DNA of 64,000 nt from Zonotrichia leucophrys gambelii (GCF_028769735.1 NC_088172.1:71262631-71326630); one strand, 5' to 3'; numbered from the stretch's first letter, positions 25,714-38,511 are shown. Translations and numbers: made by a program. The notes: generated from the sequence alone by a model not told the origin.

Positions 25714-26930
25714 CTATAACAGGACAAGAAAACTAAAATGCCATGGCAGTACAGACAAATAGTATAGACCCTGTTTGACACAGCTGTGACTGTGAGAAGG
25801 CACATAAAAAAATGGACTTGAATATTTCTGCTACCAGCAAACCTCCCCACCAGAAGAGCCTCTTCCTCCTCAGTCCACACCTTCTTGTGGGCTCCCCTTG
25901 CTGATGACTCCTTGGGATGGCAGGCAACAATCCATTCCATATTCCTCACAAGACAATGCATTAACCTCTTGTGTTGGCCCAGGCCAATCTTGGCAGAAAA
26001 ACCTCGCTGGCCCCCCTCACAGATCCACTCGCCCCTTGGAACCACACGCACCTGCCCTTTGCATTGTGAGACGTGACAAACAATACTGTGGTACGTGAGA
26101 TTTGATTTACCACATTTAGAGCACTTAAAGATGGGCCCTTTTCTGCCCATGGGTCCTCTTAAGATGGTGCATCAACCCCAGCATCCGAGTAAACGGGGTG
26201 GCAGAGCATGGACAAGATGGATTTTTGTCAGGGATGGACACAAGAAGAGTCCTGACCGGTGTTCTGCCCTTACTAGTCCTGGAAAGTGCCTCAGGTGTTT
26301 TAGGCTCTTCACTGCCTCTGGCTACACACTGAAATCATCCCGAGCCAGCCCAAACGGCAAGGTCTCATACGGCTCAGGGAGCTCTGCCACAGTCTCCAAA
26401 ACAACTCCCAGATGACTCCAACCACACGAGCAAACACAGAGTTTACAAACTCCAAATGTACCAGATTGAAACCCTCTTCCCTGGGCACAGAGGGGAAAGA
26501 TGAAACTTTGGCACCTCTGACCCTCAAATCCAAGGGGTCAGTCTGGGTGGCTGTCGATATAAATCACAAAGCCATTGATTGCACCATTGCAATAACTGGA
26601 AAAATACCAACAAGTCACAGTCCAAAGACAGTAAAAGTCAGCAGCTGTGTCCCTCCCAAACTGCCAGCTGTGTCCAACTCAAGCCCGTGGACAAGGCCCT
26701 GGGCAACAGCGAAATAACCGTGCCAATAATGTTGTTTCAGCAAGACCGTGAGACTACCGCTGGGCGGCGAGGCCAAGCCATAGGGAGGGCGATTTTCGCC
26801 TGTCACACTTGGACAAAAGCCGACTTCGTTACCGCAAAGGGATTCCAAAGGGGGCCGCGAGGAGGCGCGACTTAATATGCCCAGTCAGTAACTGTGCCTT
26901 CATCTCTTAAGAGTCGTAGCTACTCCCGCC
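25714..26930 (-). mobile_element. R2 non-LTR retrotransposon, decayed 5' / N-terminal part
   Basis: R2 elements encode one protein with N-terminal zinc fingers, a Myb motif, reverse transcriptase and a restriction-like endonuclease, and insert into 28S rRNA genes. Here, read on the minus strand and across shifted frames, are an LVHLEF segment (about 26455), an LPEPYE segment (about 26380) and IPDKNPSCPC leading into zinc finger 1 (26149-26214). A second CxxC-type finger beginning FKCSKCGK follows (26057-26129). Then comes a third finger with GLGQHKRLMH whose second cysteine is glycine (25956-26027), and a Myb start WTEEEEALL followed by FAGSRNI (about 25814-25877). The order and spacing match the zebra finch type of R2. 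Frameshifts and stops make it a pseudogene. No reverse transcriptase or endonuclease part is seen to the left. It carries a 28S-like leader at its 5' end. Confidence 0.88.
26904..26930 (-). other. 28S rRNA-like leader at the 5' edge of the R2 copy
   Basis: Read on the minus strand this is GGCGGGAGTAGCTACGACTC followed by TTAAG. The conserved 28S rRNA sequence directly upstream of the R2 insertion point is GGCGGGAGTAACTATGACTC, TC, TTAAG. There are two substitutions and one CT dinucleotide missing. Similarity stops abruptly at 26930: the next upstream bases do not follow 28S. Position, orientation and endpoint are those expected for the 5' end of an R2 RNA cut inside 28S by its ribozyme. Confidence 0.8.
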
Positions 26931-27375
26931 CTAGAAGGAACCTGAAGCTCCCCTTTCCTGCAGGCTGGGTCCGCACAAGGGACACAGACAAAGCGAACGC
27001 GCCTCGGGACACAGCGGCGCCTCCCTCCCTGCCCTGCTGCCACAGGCTCAGCTGTGCCGCCCGGGGCCCTGTGCCCTCAGGGACAGCCGGGCCCCGCACC
27101 CACCTGAGCTACGGCGGCTCCAGGCCCCGGCCAGGCCGGGAAAAGGGCCCACAGCTCTGGGGGCACAGCAGCGAGCCTGGCTGGGAGCAGCCACACAGCA
27201 TCTCAGTCCTGCCGGGATCTGTGCTCCACAGACCTCCGGAGAGAGCGCAGAGCCGGCCCCGCCCGGCCCCTGCCAGGCGCATCCCGCGGCCGCCCCGGAA
27301 TCAGCGCTCGGGGCTGCACCTGAGGGCGCGGGGCAGCTGCTGCTGCAGGGTGAACGAGCGAGAAACCCCCGGAAC
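26931..27375. promoter_or_regulatory. CpG-rich, GC-rich island
   Basis: The block is strikingly GC- and CpG-rich against the AT-rich surroundings. It has many CCCGG, GCGG and GGCCCCGC motifs and no TATA box that I can point to. A CpG-island promoter is the usual reading in a bird. Candidates are OPN5L1 (start codon 2.5 kb downstream, minus strand) or an unseen non-coding transcript. A plus-strand 197-codon frame through it (26894-27487) is proline- and arginine-rich and looks like a by-product of base composition. Confidence 0.5.
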
Positions 27376-29423
27376 CACTGATGTCTCAGGACACCTGACT
27401 AAAGGCAGTGATGCAATGACCGGATTAGGACACAAAAGGGCGATACAGCCCATTTTACAAAAGTACCAAACCAACCAGTGTCTCTGAGGCAGCAGGCAAA
27501 GCCAATTTAGAGCAGATATAAGCCAGCAGTACCTTCTCCTTGGGCTGCTAAAATGTGCAACAGCCTTTGAATCCTCCCTATTTGCCTAAGTGCTTTCAAA
27601 GTGCCAGATATACCGGCACAAAAAGGCAAATACCACAGCAGCACAGACTGGCCTGACATACTAGTCCGGTTACGTTGCAATCCACTATACTGTTTCCAAT
27701 ACAGAAAAATCCTAAAAATTAAAATTTGTGTGTGACAGAAAACATATGATGAATGTTCCCGAGAAGCACCTGTTTTCCCTGAGGAGCACTGCCCTGAGAG
27801 ATTTGGGCAGTCGCCAAAGGAGTGATTATGTCAGAAAGCTGGTGTAAATTCTCACAGACTATTTTTTCACAATACCTGTTCTACATGGGTTAAAGAAAAG
27901 GACCATAGAAGGAGGAGACAAAAGGAAAACTTCATAAGGATGGGTTAAAATAACCATAAGCAGATAGAAAATTGGTTGTGTGGAATGAAAATACACTTTT
28001 GCCTCTGTAAGGCATAAAATTTTCTGAAATTTTACAGAAATATAATTGAGGGATTTCAAGGCAAATCCAATGGTACATTAGTTGGAACATGTCTATGCAG
28101 ATTCTTTTGGATAAATCATTTACATTTTTACTTCACATTTTTAATTAGAATATTCACTACAAAAGGAAAAGACTGTGACTATCCAACAAGACATCACTTA
28201 GTCTTGCAATGAATAGTCTCACAATGATGAGTTATGCCTATGGATTTCATCAAGGTAGCCAAAAACCACATTTTATATGAGTGACAGAAGATCTTTCCAA
28301 ATTCAGATCATGTAGGTTTTCCCTGGTTCCAATAAAATACAGCTGTTGAACGTATTTGCACAGATTTTTTTCTAACACACATTAAATGAAAAGGAAAAAA
28401 ATCTTGAGATCAGGTAAGTAATGCTTAAAACTTGTTGATGGACAAATGGGAATGACTGTGCCTGCTGCAAAGCGATTTGGAATTGCTTACCTGTAAGAAC
28501 CAAATCTGAATCTGCTCTTTTGTTGCCAATGTCCAATTTTGTAGAACAAAACCACATCTGAAATATTTAAACTGAAGAATGATCATAATGTGAAACATGC
28601 TTGACCACTTACATTTCAAAACATGCCAGTTTAATCCTGGATGTCAGCTCTTGCTGTGACATTTTAGCATGAAAACAATTGCACTCTATGCATTCTCTAG
28701 TTAAATGTCTAAACCACTTTTTTTTTTTTTTTGGCCTTCGTTGGGTTATTTGCCAAACTTAAGAAAATGGTTACATCACATAATGAATACATTGTAAAAT
28801 CCATACTTCTGCCATGATTTCTATGGACTCTAGCCTATTAAGTTTCATACATTATTCTTGTTCTCATCAATCCTGAATGCTAATTTTTCTCTGGAGGGTT
28901 GTGTTCTATAGCTTGTGACAGATATTGAAAACTACCTGAGAGAAAAAAATGCTTGGTCAGTGCTTATTACTGCAATATACAGTTTGAAATGAACTATTTC
29001 TCAAGGAACACTCTTTAGATTGATGCTAATACAAAGACAGGCTACCTTGCTCCTTAAGATATATGCTACTTTCATGTTGAAATATTGAAGAGAATGAAAA
29101 ATACTTTATGCAAATTAGGTGGCTGAAGCTTTGTATTATTTAAACTCTCTCCTCTGAGCTGAACTTACACTAAGTAGGTTAGGTGATGGTAAAGGAAATT
29201 AAAACTTTTTTGGGCAGATGAATCAGTTTGTGAGAGGTTTCAAGTGAAGTGTGGAAGTCCTGCTTCTGAGGCAACAGTTTCCTAATAAGAGATGGGGCCA
29301 CTCTTGGCAACCGCTGATGAGTGGCTAAAAGGCAGGAGCCTCTCTGTGGCACAAAGAAATACAAGATTTGATCTCTCTTATTTCTAATAAGTTGCACTGA
29401 TTTTTTTTTTTATTAAAAGAATG

Positions 29424-29447
29424 TTACTGTAGCTCCTGCTACAGTAA
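29424..29447. repeat. Perfect inverted repeat, 10-bp stem, 4-base loop
   Basis: The arms ttactgtagc and gctacagtaa flank the loop tcct. A run of T's lies just upstream on the plus strand. Its function is unknown and it may be accidental. Confidence 0.65.
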
Positions 29448-32400
29448 AACTTGGCTTTTTTGGCATTAAAAGCCTTCCAGTCATCCTTGGTGAGCTCATT
29501 AGAGTAGCAGGTTTAAACAAATCCACTTCAAAAGAGCAGCTGGCTGGTGCTCTGTCACTGGGGGGCTTTTACTCTCTGTGTTGCAGCAGTGCTTCACCAC
29601 TCCAGTTCAGAGGGGAGCCCAGTGAGAGCATCAATTTTCCCCAAATATGGGCTTGCATCATATGCCTGCAATTTAAAAATGGTACATGTTTTTAGACATG
29701 AAAACTGTTCCTTAATTTCCTAGGTGTTGGTTCAAAAAGGCAGAATATATCAGGGTTTTTCTGCTTACCAAGCTCTGGAATACACTTACAGGAGCACATG
29801 CTCTGAATGATCTGTGTCTGACTCATGTGAAGAAATCACTCTGCAGAAAAGACAGAACAAAACCTCCAGCATTTCATGTATCAGCAGGACTTTAGTCAGC
29901 AGGAGAAACTTAAAGTTGCATTCTGGGAACTAAGCAAGCTATTGCAAATTCAGCAAATTAAGGAACTAGACGGGGAAAGAAAAAGAGAAGCATAAAGCCT
30001 TTCAAATGTATTTCATTTATGACAAAAGAAAATAAATAAAGAACACAAACATGGGGAAAAGTCTCAATAACTATTCAATACAATGCATACCTTCTAGCAC
30101 CTATCTTTCTCCCTGGTGTTATACTTACCTTTCCACTCTTTCTCTCGAGTCTTCAGGCAGTTGCCTTCAGTCAGGGGAGGAAATGAGGAAATGGTGACAG
30201 GGAGCATCATTTTTCCATTTTTTTTTTCTGAAAGGAACACGATAGCAGTGCCCAAGCAGCATGATGCTGAAATTGCTGGTTTCTTCCTTCTCTTTCTAAA
30301 GTCTGCTCGGGACTTTTGGTACATTTTCTTTCTTACTTTACAGCTTGTTCTTTTTAATTCGTCTGCAATTCCACGTTATGTCTGAATGACCTGCGTAAAA
30401 AGTATTTTACACATGTTGTATACCTCTTTTCTGTTTCCTGTGCTACCTATAAACCAGTTTTACCCATGCCAAAGGTTTACATCTAATTTTTTGCTGCTGA
30501 GCTATCCATAGTTCTTAACTGCCACTCCCATGCCCTCTTCTCTTATCCTCTTCATGTCTGCACTCCTCTGCCTTGCGTCTTGGGTTGCCACAGAAAGCCC
30601 TCAATTGCCAGGCCAGGCCTTTTTTCTTTTACACTGCAATATTAAGATGATGGAATAAATATTTCTCTTAACACAAAATTATTACTCACTATTCTTGTCT
30701 GTACAAAAATTGTGGTTATATCCCATGATCAAATCAGGAAATAGTCACCTGCTATTTAAAATAAACTGCTGTCACAGCTAAGCCAGCTACAATGAAGTTG
30801 CAGGCAGGCTAAGGCAATTTGAGGCAAAGCAAGCCTGACATGCCTTAATACTGCAGTGTGAGTGCACAGCCTGTGGTATATCACTAGCAACAGCAATAAT
30901 GTATTTGTGTGCCTACTGGTTACACAGATCAGGCAGTGGCTGGACAGGGCTGCATTGGCTTCATTAAAGTTTTGCTCATCACAAAAAATTATAGAAAAAA
31001 ACAAGCGTCCTGCTTAACTCCATCTCTTCTTGCGCTGTCTCAAATTATGCACAGCTTGATTCTGACCACTTTGAAAAAGTGTAGGTTTCCTTTTGGATGA
31101 TGCTTTTTGATTGCTTTTGACAACACTGAGCATGCTCAGCTCCAACATCCAAGCTAGAAAGACAACACAGACTTTTATCTTAACATGTTCATATGAGACT
31201 GTGCAGGCAGCATCAAATAGAGCAAAACCTGGGACACTGTGCTTTCATTGCACTGCCTTTCCCATCATGTCCAAGAACAGAGCCTGTGAGGTTCCTGTCT
31301 TCATTGCTATTATTTGTGTTTGCCTTGCACTAAACATCCAGAATTTACAGGGTAGTAAAGTTCACACACTGAAATTTCTCATTCAAACCCCAGGTATATT
31401 GCCTTCCTAGAACTTCCATTCAAAGTGATGACCTTTCCAAGGATTTAGCCACAATTAGAATTTAATCCTGGATTAAGAGCATACACAACAGGAGGAGGAA
31501 ATCACTGAAAATATAAATAATCTTAACCTGGTGTTATCCTTCTGTCAGCTGAATCCTCTTCAGTGTTTCCAGGTGCCAGTTGTTATTACAAATGACATCC
31601 TGTAGACTCCTATGAAATGTTTAATATTAGCTTTCCTGCAGGTGTGGGAGCAGGTAACGGGTGTGGCTCATAACAATGACTAGTCTAAGAAACTGCTGCA
31701 TCAGAGGAGTCCTAGACATGCTGGTTTCTTCTCTTTATGGAGATCCTGTAAGTTTCTGCTGAAAATCAGAAATAATGCATCCTCCCAGAATCCTGAAAAG
31801 GAAAAATATTTTTCTTCTGATACCTAGTGCATGCTCTTGCACATCTCCCAGACTCACAGGGATAATGAACATTTCCAGAAGACTGAGAATGCCATTCACA
31901 CAAAGATTACAGCTTGGAAAGCATCTAACCCATTAGGAGGTCCCTTGAAAACAGTGCAAGTGTTTAGAGAATCACTTCCAAGCTATATAACAATACACAG
32001 TCAATTTAAGACTATAAAGTTTTATGGACAACAAGACACTTTTCCTTACTTCCTATGTTGTTGCTCAACATTAAATATTACCCTTTTATTTCTTCTCTTA
32101 TACTGGGCTTTGATCCATACATTAAAATACCAGTACTCACAAGTCTTTATGTCTGAGCTCCCAAGAAAGAGGAAAGCAGAAACTTCCTTCCCTTTATATA
32201 ATTTAGTTTATTTTCGCCTAGTACTTTTCAATACATCAAAAATATATGAAAAAGACCCAAACATTGTATTTATACTTACACAATGGTAAAGGTCCCTTGT
32301 TTCCTTGTTGAAAAGGACATATGACTCTAAGTCTAACATCCACACTCTGGAAAGTTAGTGGGACCATTATTCTTGGACAAATCACTTCAGTTTTTCTTCC

Positions 32401-35400
32401 AAATTTGGGAAAGAAGTCAGGAGTGCAATTTCTACAAAAGCAAACTGAGGTTTGGATTGCCACTATGTAACTACTGGCTCTTTTGTGTGACTGCCAAAGG
32501 AATCCTGCATAAATCCTAGGTATTTGGGGCATATAGTAAACCCCACAAGTTTTATCACAAACATTATTTCCTCACACAAACAGTTTTAACAGAAGCATCA
32601 TTGTGCCACAGAATACAAGTGTTGTGTGAAGGGACTCCATTCTGGCTCAGAATTTAATTTGGTATTTTATAGCAGAAAGATTACTGCCAATAAACTGTGT
32701 ATAGATAATATTTTATAACCAAATTGTACATACTCACTCTATTAGAGGAAAGAGCTGCACATCCGTACAAGCAGTGGGATTTTACAGAAGAAACTTTGAC
32801 TCCATTAAGCTTTTATTTACTAATGACAAGACTCATGCTCATTTGCAACAACACTGGTGAAAGAAAGTGAAAAATGTCACAAGCTCTGTATATTTTGTAA
32901 TGCCAGAAAGCTCTGTCAATTTTCAGGGCTTTGGCTTCCCTAAGAATGTACTGAAAACATGATAAATACATTATAGGTTACCTTATAGATGAAACACAAT
33001 CAGTTGGTGATTCCAAAGCAGCGCACCTCAGGAGCAGAGCAGGAGAGGCAGCACTGCTGCTCCCCTGACTTTCTAACACCTGAGCACCAGCCCCAGCTGT
33101 GCTTCAGCCCCAGCACCTGCCAGGAACAGCTCATGCCTCTTGAACTCCCCGTGCAAGAGCCCCAGGTTGTACCTTGAAGGTGGATAAAGCCTGCATGCAG
33201 TTGTTGGAATGACAAGCTCTTTCCTGCTCCAAGGTCAGGGGGAATAAAATTCAGGAGATATTGGTTTTGAAGTCTCACTCTGAAGGTTTTTATCCTTATT
33301 TATTACAAACTCATGAGATGTGAGCTCTCTCAAACAAGTTGAGAAAGTGAGCTAAAATGGTGTCTGTTCAAGGATATTTAAGTCCCAATTATCCAATAAT
33401 CTATATTATTTATGCTTCTAACCCAATTACAATCACCCAAAACCCACAATGTGGACGTCTTTCACCCAATTAGATAAAACCACCCAGATTCATGAAGAAG
33501 AAGGTGCAAAAAAGACATCTAACCCACACCCAAAATTCTCCATCTTGGCTCCCATGTATCACCATATACTGAAATCCCAAATCTAAGTTTTTTCACCCTG
33601 TGAGATCGCACAATACCATCCAAACTACTCACACACTATTTCTGTGCAATCACTCAATTTTTGAAGCTTTTTCCAAGGTCTCAGGTCAAACAAGGTGTTT
33701 AGTTGAGGGTTGGCACCCTTAAATTCAGAAAGATCAAGGTTTTCAGCCATCAGAGTTCCAACATGCAGTCACACATTTGCCAAAGAATGGGGGTGATGGA
33801 ATGACGTGAGCACAGGCAGATGCTTGTGTCTGTTGCCATCTGTCTGTCTTCAGCCATCTCTCCCCTTGTCACCGCTGCCCACCCCACTCTCTCTTCCTGG
33901 GCTTTTGTGTAGAGAAAGGCTGATTGATTACCTTTACAGTCTCTTCTATAAGGATTTAATGGAGCTGAAGTACTCATTTATTTTCTTTCCCATCCAAAAC
34001 CCAGGACCTGTACAAAATCAGAATGTATTCTTTCAATTCACTGGGTTTATTTGAAGCTGACTGCTTTCCAGTAGCATTTCCTAAAGAAAAAACCCAGGTG
34101 TGCCATCACTCTATCAGCCCGCTCCACCCTGCAATTTTGAAGCAATGTGCCAGTCCCCACACCTGCAACAGAGAAGTAGTTTCAGCTGTAAGGATTATAA
34201 GAGATTTCAGGTAAAGCTTTCTCAGCCAACAATAATGCCAAGTGAGAATTACTAATAAGCTTTCCTAGCCTCTTCTCTTAAAAGAACATTTAAAAAGGGC
34301 AATGGTGGTTATTTGTCAGTCTTCACCACGAGGCTGGAATCAAAGATCTTAGAGAAGACAGATAGCATCACCTCAGCAGTCTTTAAGGTGCCATGGGGGT
34401 ACACAGACAGGCTATAAATGTCTGCGTTCCTTGTGGGAAATATTGCTGCAAGATGCATGTAAAGACAAAAAAATTATTTTGCTTTTTGTTACATTTCCAA
34501 GTATTTCGCATTTCTAATTTGATCTCTGTAACAAAATTGTATAAACACTGCAACTTTAAAAGGTTGACCAAAAAGGTTGACCAGTACTTCCTCTGGAAAA
34601 CCATATGGAGCTACAAAGAGCTTTTTGATGTGAATGAATGCAGCATTTCTAGAAGTGGAATAGGTTCAGCACAAGAGAACCTACAGAAGAGAAAACACTG
34701 AAAAGTTTTAAAACATCAATGCTCTTTGCAGGGACTCTGCTCTGAGATCAATTAAGGGAAAGGAAGGAAGCAGATGACTTCTTAGAGAAGAAACAGGAAC
34801 AGACAACTCCAGTAGGGATTTCAGAGTGGCTTGCCTGAAAATTACAATCTCTTTGATCTTGTAAATGAATGGCAAAGTTCTTCAGCACTTCAAAAGAAGC
34901 AGCATCAGTTTTACAGGACTGTTTGCCTGGTGTATAAATAAATGAGCTGCTTACTTGGGCAAAAGCATATGCTACCAAGCAAGGTCAGAAAAGGTGAGGA
35001 GTTACATCCAAACTGTAGCTTGACATGGCCAAGGAGTTGGGCACTTCACCACATTGCCCACTTTTGCTCATAATCCTTTGAGCAGGTCAGCCAAGGCTGT
35101 ATCTGCTGAGGGAAAACAGAGACCGTCACTGTTCACAGACACACGAGAAGTGAGCTTTCAAAGCACTCTCAGTTCTCAGGTCACTTTACCAATGCAAACT
35201 GGAAAAATAAAGGATAAAATCTGAATGTCATTTTGTACCGTTAGGGTGCCAAGGCTTTTCACAAAGGACATCTTATTTGCCCAGGCAAACCCAAAAATCC
35301 CTGTTAGTCTCAAGGCTTGGCCACAATTCAGCCAAGCGATCTGAGCCTTGCTTGCACCTGTGGGAAGTTTTAAGGTTCTTTTCTGATACTAGGTCAGAGA

Positions 35401-36616
35401 TATTTGTTTTCTCATAATGCTTTCAATTACATGGTACCTCTTGAGAAGGAGAATTGTAAAGCTCAAGGCTACTGGAAGTTTCCTTCAAAATGTTACAAGA
35501 ACTGATTCTCTAACATCCTAACTGGAAAGAGGAGTTGGTAGAACCATCCATATTGTGGCAGAACTACTACTGAATGTTCACTTCCCCTTGGAGCAAGAAA
35601 AAGTCAGACTAAAAGATGTTTGTGTAATTCCAAGTGACAGAGGCAAACCCAAAAAACAATAGCAACTTGTCATAGACGGAAGGTTGTGACCTCTCTATGA
35701 GGTTCCTTGTTTCTCTACAGCAAAACACCCAGGGAAGTAATTCACAGCATGGCAGACAAGATGGCTGTCCATGGAAATGAAGACAGATGGCAACAAGAGA
35801 CTGAGAATGGATGAATACCAACACTGCAATCGGCTGTTAGTCAAGAACAAAAACCTGCAGACCTGTGTGAGCAGCAGAAGGAAATCACCTTTCAGATGCT
35901 TCTTGATGCCATCCCCCACAGAGCTCTGGAGCCTGCATTGCCACTGCAGAACAGCAAGTGGAGAGCTCTGACAGAACACACCTAATTCACAATTATTCTC
36001 CTAAATCTTTAAATCTATAACATAATCTGTGTGCCACATGAGGTCATACAGATCTTGCCAATAGCTCAATTGTTCCCTCTCCTCACCTGCTAGAATCTCA
36101 GGGATGAGGAGGTATGCTTTGTTAAATAGATCCTTGATCCCACCTCTGGCCTGACACTTTCAATGATGGTAAATCTCAGCTGTACCTTTCCTACCTCCCT
36201 CAGGGCTTTCCACATGTTTTGTTTTTTGACTCTAAGCACATTCACACCCATCACCAAAGAGTAGATTTCTGTCACTTTAGATTTGGATGTGCCCCAATTT
36301 ACCCCCATTACATGCAGCCAACACTGGAAGGAGTATGTCTCCCACACCATGGGAAAAGGGGTTCTGCAGTGAAGAGGAGCACAAATCTTTCTTCTCTCAG
36401 CACTTTTCCTGGCACAGCCTTGAGTTATTGGCACTGGTGATATAAAAATGTGTCATGCTAGTATCATACTGTCTCAGGATATATTCCTTCAAATACCTGA
36501 AAATGACTTTTCCGACTGAAAAGGGACATGGCATCAAACAGCTGGGCAAAGACTCTCAGGGCACTTTCCATCATCTGTGCAAGGAAAAGAATGGACAAAA
36601 ATAAGTTTTTTTGTTG

Positions 36617-36641
36617 TTTTTTTTTTTTTTTTTTTTTTTTT
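36617..36641. repeat. Poly-T tract, about 25 bases
   Basis: An uninterrupted T run (poly-A on the minus strand). The minus-strand sequence left of it (about 36.1-36.6 kb) could be the body of a retroposed copy, but I could not identify a source. Confidence 0.9.
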
Positions 36642-36879
36642 GTCATCTAGAACAGCAATTGATGCATTGCTATGTGGACTAGCAGAAGCAGCCAGCAAAG
36701 CCTACCTGTCAGAGTGCTATTAACAGCTTTGAGAAAGTCCCATGCCTTCTCTGGTACTGGGCTCTCCATGCTGAGTCATATGAGAATATTATTAGCAAGA
36801 CATTTATAGCATCCTTTTGTTGCTTGTTGTGAAGCTAAGATTTGCCTTCAGCTTACACTTTTACTTTGCTACCTCTGTC

Positions 36880-37120
36880 ATGGTGAAGCTGAGCACCCCA
36901 TCTCAAGCCACCTGAAGGAGCCCAAGTCTGCTCCCCTGAAGTCCAGGGCTTTCTCCCTCTCACTTGCCTTCCTCACACCCCATTTCACATCAGCCACCAT
37001 GCAGACTGGGTCATCCCTGGCTTTATGCCCTGCTGGAGGAGTTTCCAGTCTGCAGTGCTCCCTAGGCATAGGGTAGCTCTGGTTGTGCGAGCTGCTGAGA
37101 CACCTCTGCAGAAGCACCAT
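36880..37120 (-). mobile_element. Possible CR1 ORF2 fragment (endonuclease-RT linker)
   Basis: The minus-strand frame contains KALDFRGADLGSFRWL, which resembles the ALDFRRADFGLFRDLL stretch I associate with avian CR1 ORF2 between its endonuclease and reverse transcriptase. The stretch is GC-richer than its surroundings. The assignment rests on one short motif. Confidence 0.3.
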
Positions 37121-38511
37121 TAGGATGGCTCATTAGGTTTGTAGTCATTATTGGGCTTAGGGGTGAGAGAGACTGCAGGGTGCTGGACAGGGAGATGTGT
37201 ATTCCTGGCTGGAGGCAGCATGATTTACTGTCTGCCAGGGCAGAGAGCTTGCTGGCTACAAATCCTATTTTGCCCCTCCACTTTTTTGATGTTTAAAACT
37301 GTATTCTCCAGCAGAAAGGCTCAGCTTTCACAAAGGAAGGGCTTTGAAGAATAATATAATTTCACAAGATCCTTTGCATGGTAACAGCTATAAAGCCCCT
37401 TCAGCTTTTGCTTTTACCAGTCAGTGCTGGGCCAAGTCACTGATGACAGAACCAACCAAGGACCGCTACAAGTGACTTACAGATGCATGGATATAAAAAT
37501 TCATAAAAATTAAAAAAAAAAAATTGTTTCAGAACAGATGACAGCAAACTCAGTGTAAGTAGCTATACCTACAATGAAAATAGTAATTTCTGGCTCCAGG
37601 CACTGAATGTCTTCAAAGAGGCCCTGAATTCCAGGGAAACTGAAGGTATATTGCAGATGGGCATCACACTGTAGCGGTCTATAGTTCAGATGGCCTTAGG
37701 AAGAGGAAACATAGGCCTAAAGGTGAAAAACCCTCAGATATTGGTAGGAAATACGTACTCACTGGGGAGCATTAAAAAGAGATTACTTACCTTACCCTCA
37801 GTATTTAGCCCTCCACAGAATGAACCCCCATACCAACTGCTTTATGAGAGAGTAGCTCATCATATCAGACCTCATCCCTAGGGCCAGCTTTTGTAGCTAG
37901 GCAAATTATCCCATTGTAACAAACGCCGTAAACCATGGCTTAAATTAATAATGAGTGAGTGTACACAAAGGCCTTCCCGTGCTTGTCATACCACCTTCAC
38001 AAAGCGATCGCGTGTGAATAGCTTATCTTTGGGCTACATCTTGAGATGCAACACTCGAACTGAGCGATGCTTCAGTGGTGACAGATTGCTGCCATCCTGT
38101 GGCAGGCACATGCATTTCAGACTGACACTTGCCTCAAAGAAAACAGTACTTTCAGGGTGTCGTTTTAGAAAGAACTATACGATATCATTCTTAAACACCA
38201 CAGAAGGAAAGCCAGTTGTCTGTAACCTGCAATAATCAGATCTTAGAAAGCCATGAGCCATTACAGAGATTCTGCCACAAATTACTCTCTGAAGCAGAAA
38301 ATAAGGACCAGGTGGGAATGGGCTCATGTCACCTTTTACTTGGAGAGGTATTGCACCATTCAGTAGTCTAACTCCAGAAAGGATGTTAATCCTAGCCTAA
38401 TTCTAACCCTAACCATTCCAGACTGCTAGTTCCAGAATGGACACAAATAAAAGGATATCCTGGTTTCTGATGGCAACTGTGCCAGTTGGAAAAGCCATAA
38501 AACAGCTGGAA

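Larger units (their letters stand above)
27376..38510. other. Intergenic stretch between OPN5L1 and FEZ2
   Basis: I found no established gene in these 11 kb. Contents are a small hairpin at 29424-29447, poly-T tracts near 28.72 and 36.62 kb and a possible CR1 ORF2 fragment at about 36.88-37.12 kb. The longest frames are 152 codons (31831-32289, plus) and 114 codons (36090-36434, minus). Neither has a domain I recognise. No CRIM1 exon was recognised. Confidence 0.55.

Noticed and set aside
26894..27487. 197-codon plus-strand open frame through the CpG island
   Set aside because: Proline-, arginine- and alanine-rich translation expected from GC-rich DNA. Its start overlaps the R2 28S leader on the opposite strand.
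31831..32289. 152-codon plus-strand open frame in the intergenic stretch
   Set aside because: No domain I know and no promoter-like sequence before it. Residue composition looks like translated AT-rich DNA. Conservation data could revive it.
36090..36434. 114-codon minus-strand open frame near a poly-T tract, considered as a retroposed gene
   Set aside because: No parent gene or domain recognised. The poly-T tract alone is not enough.
38395..38418. Telomere-like ctaattctaaccctaacc
   Set aside because: Only two imperfect CCCTAA-type units, too few to call an interstitial telomeric repeat.
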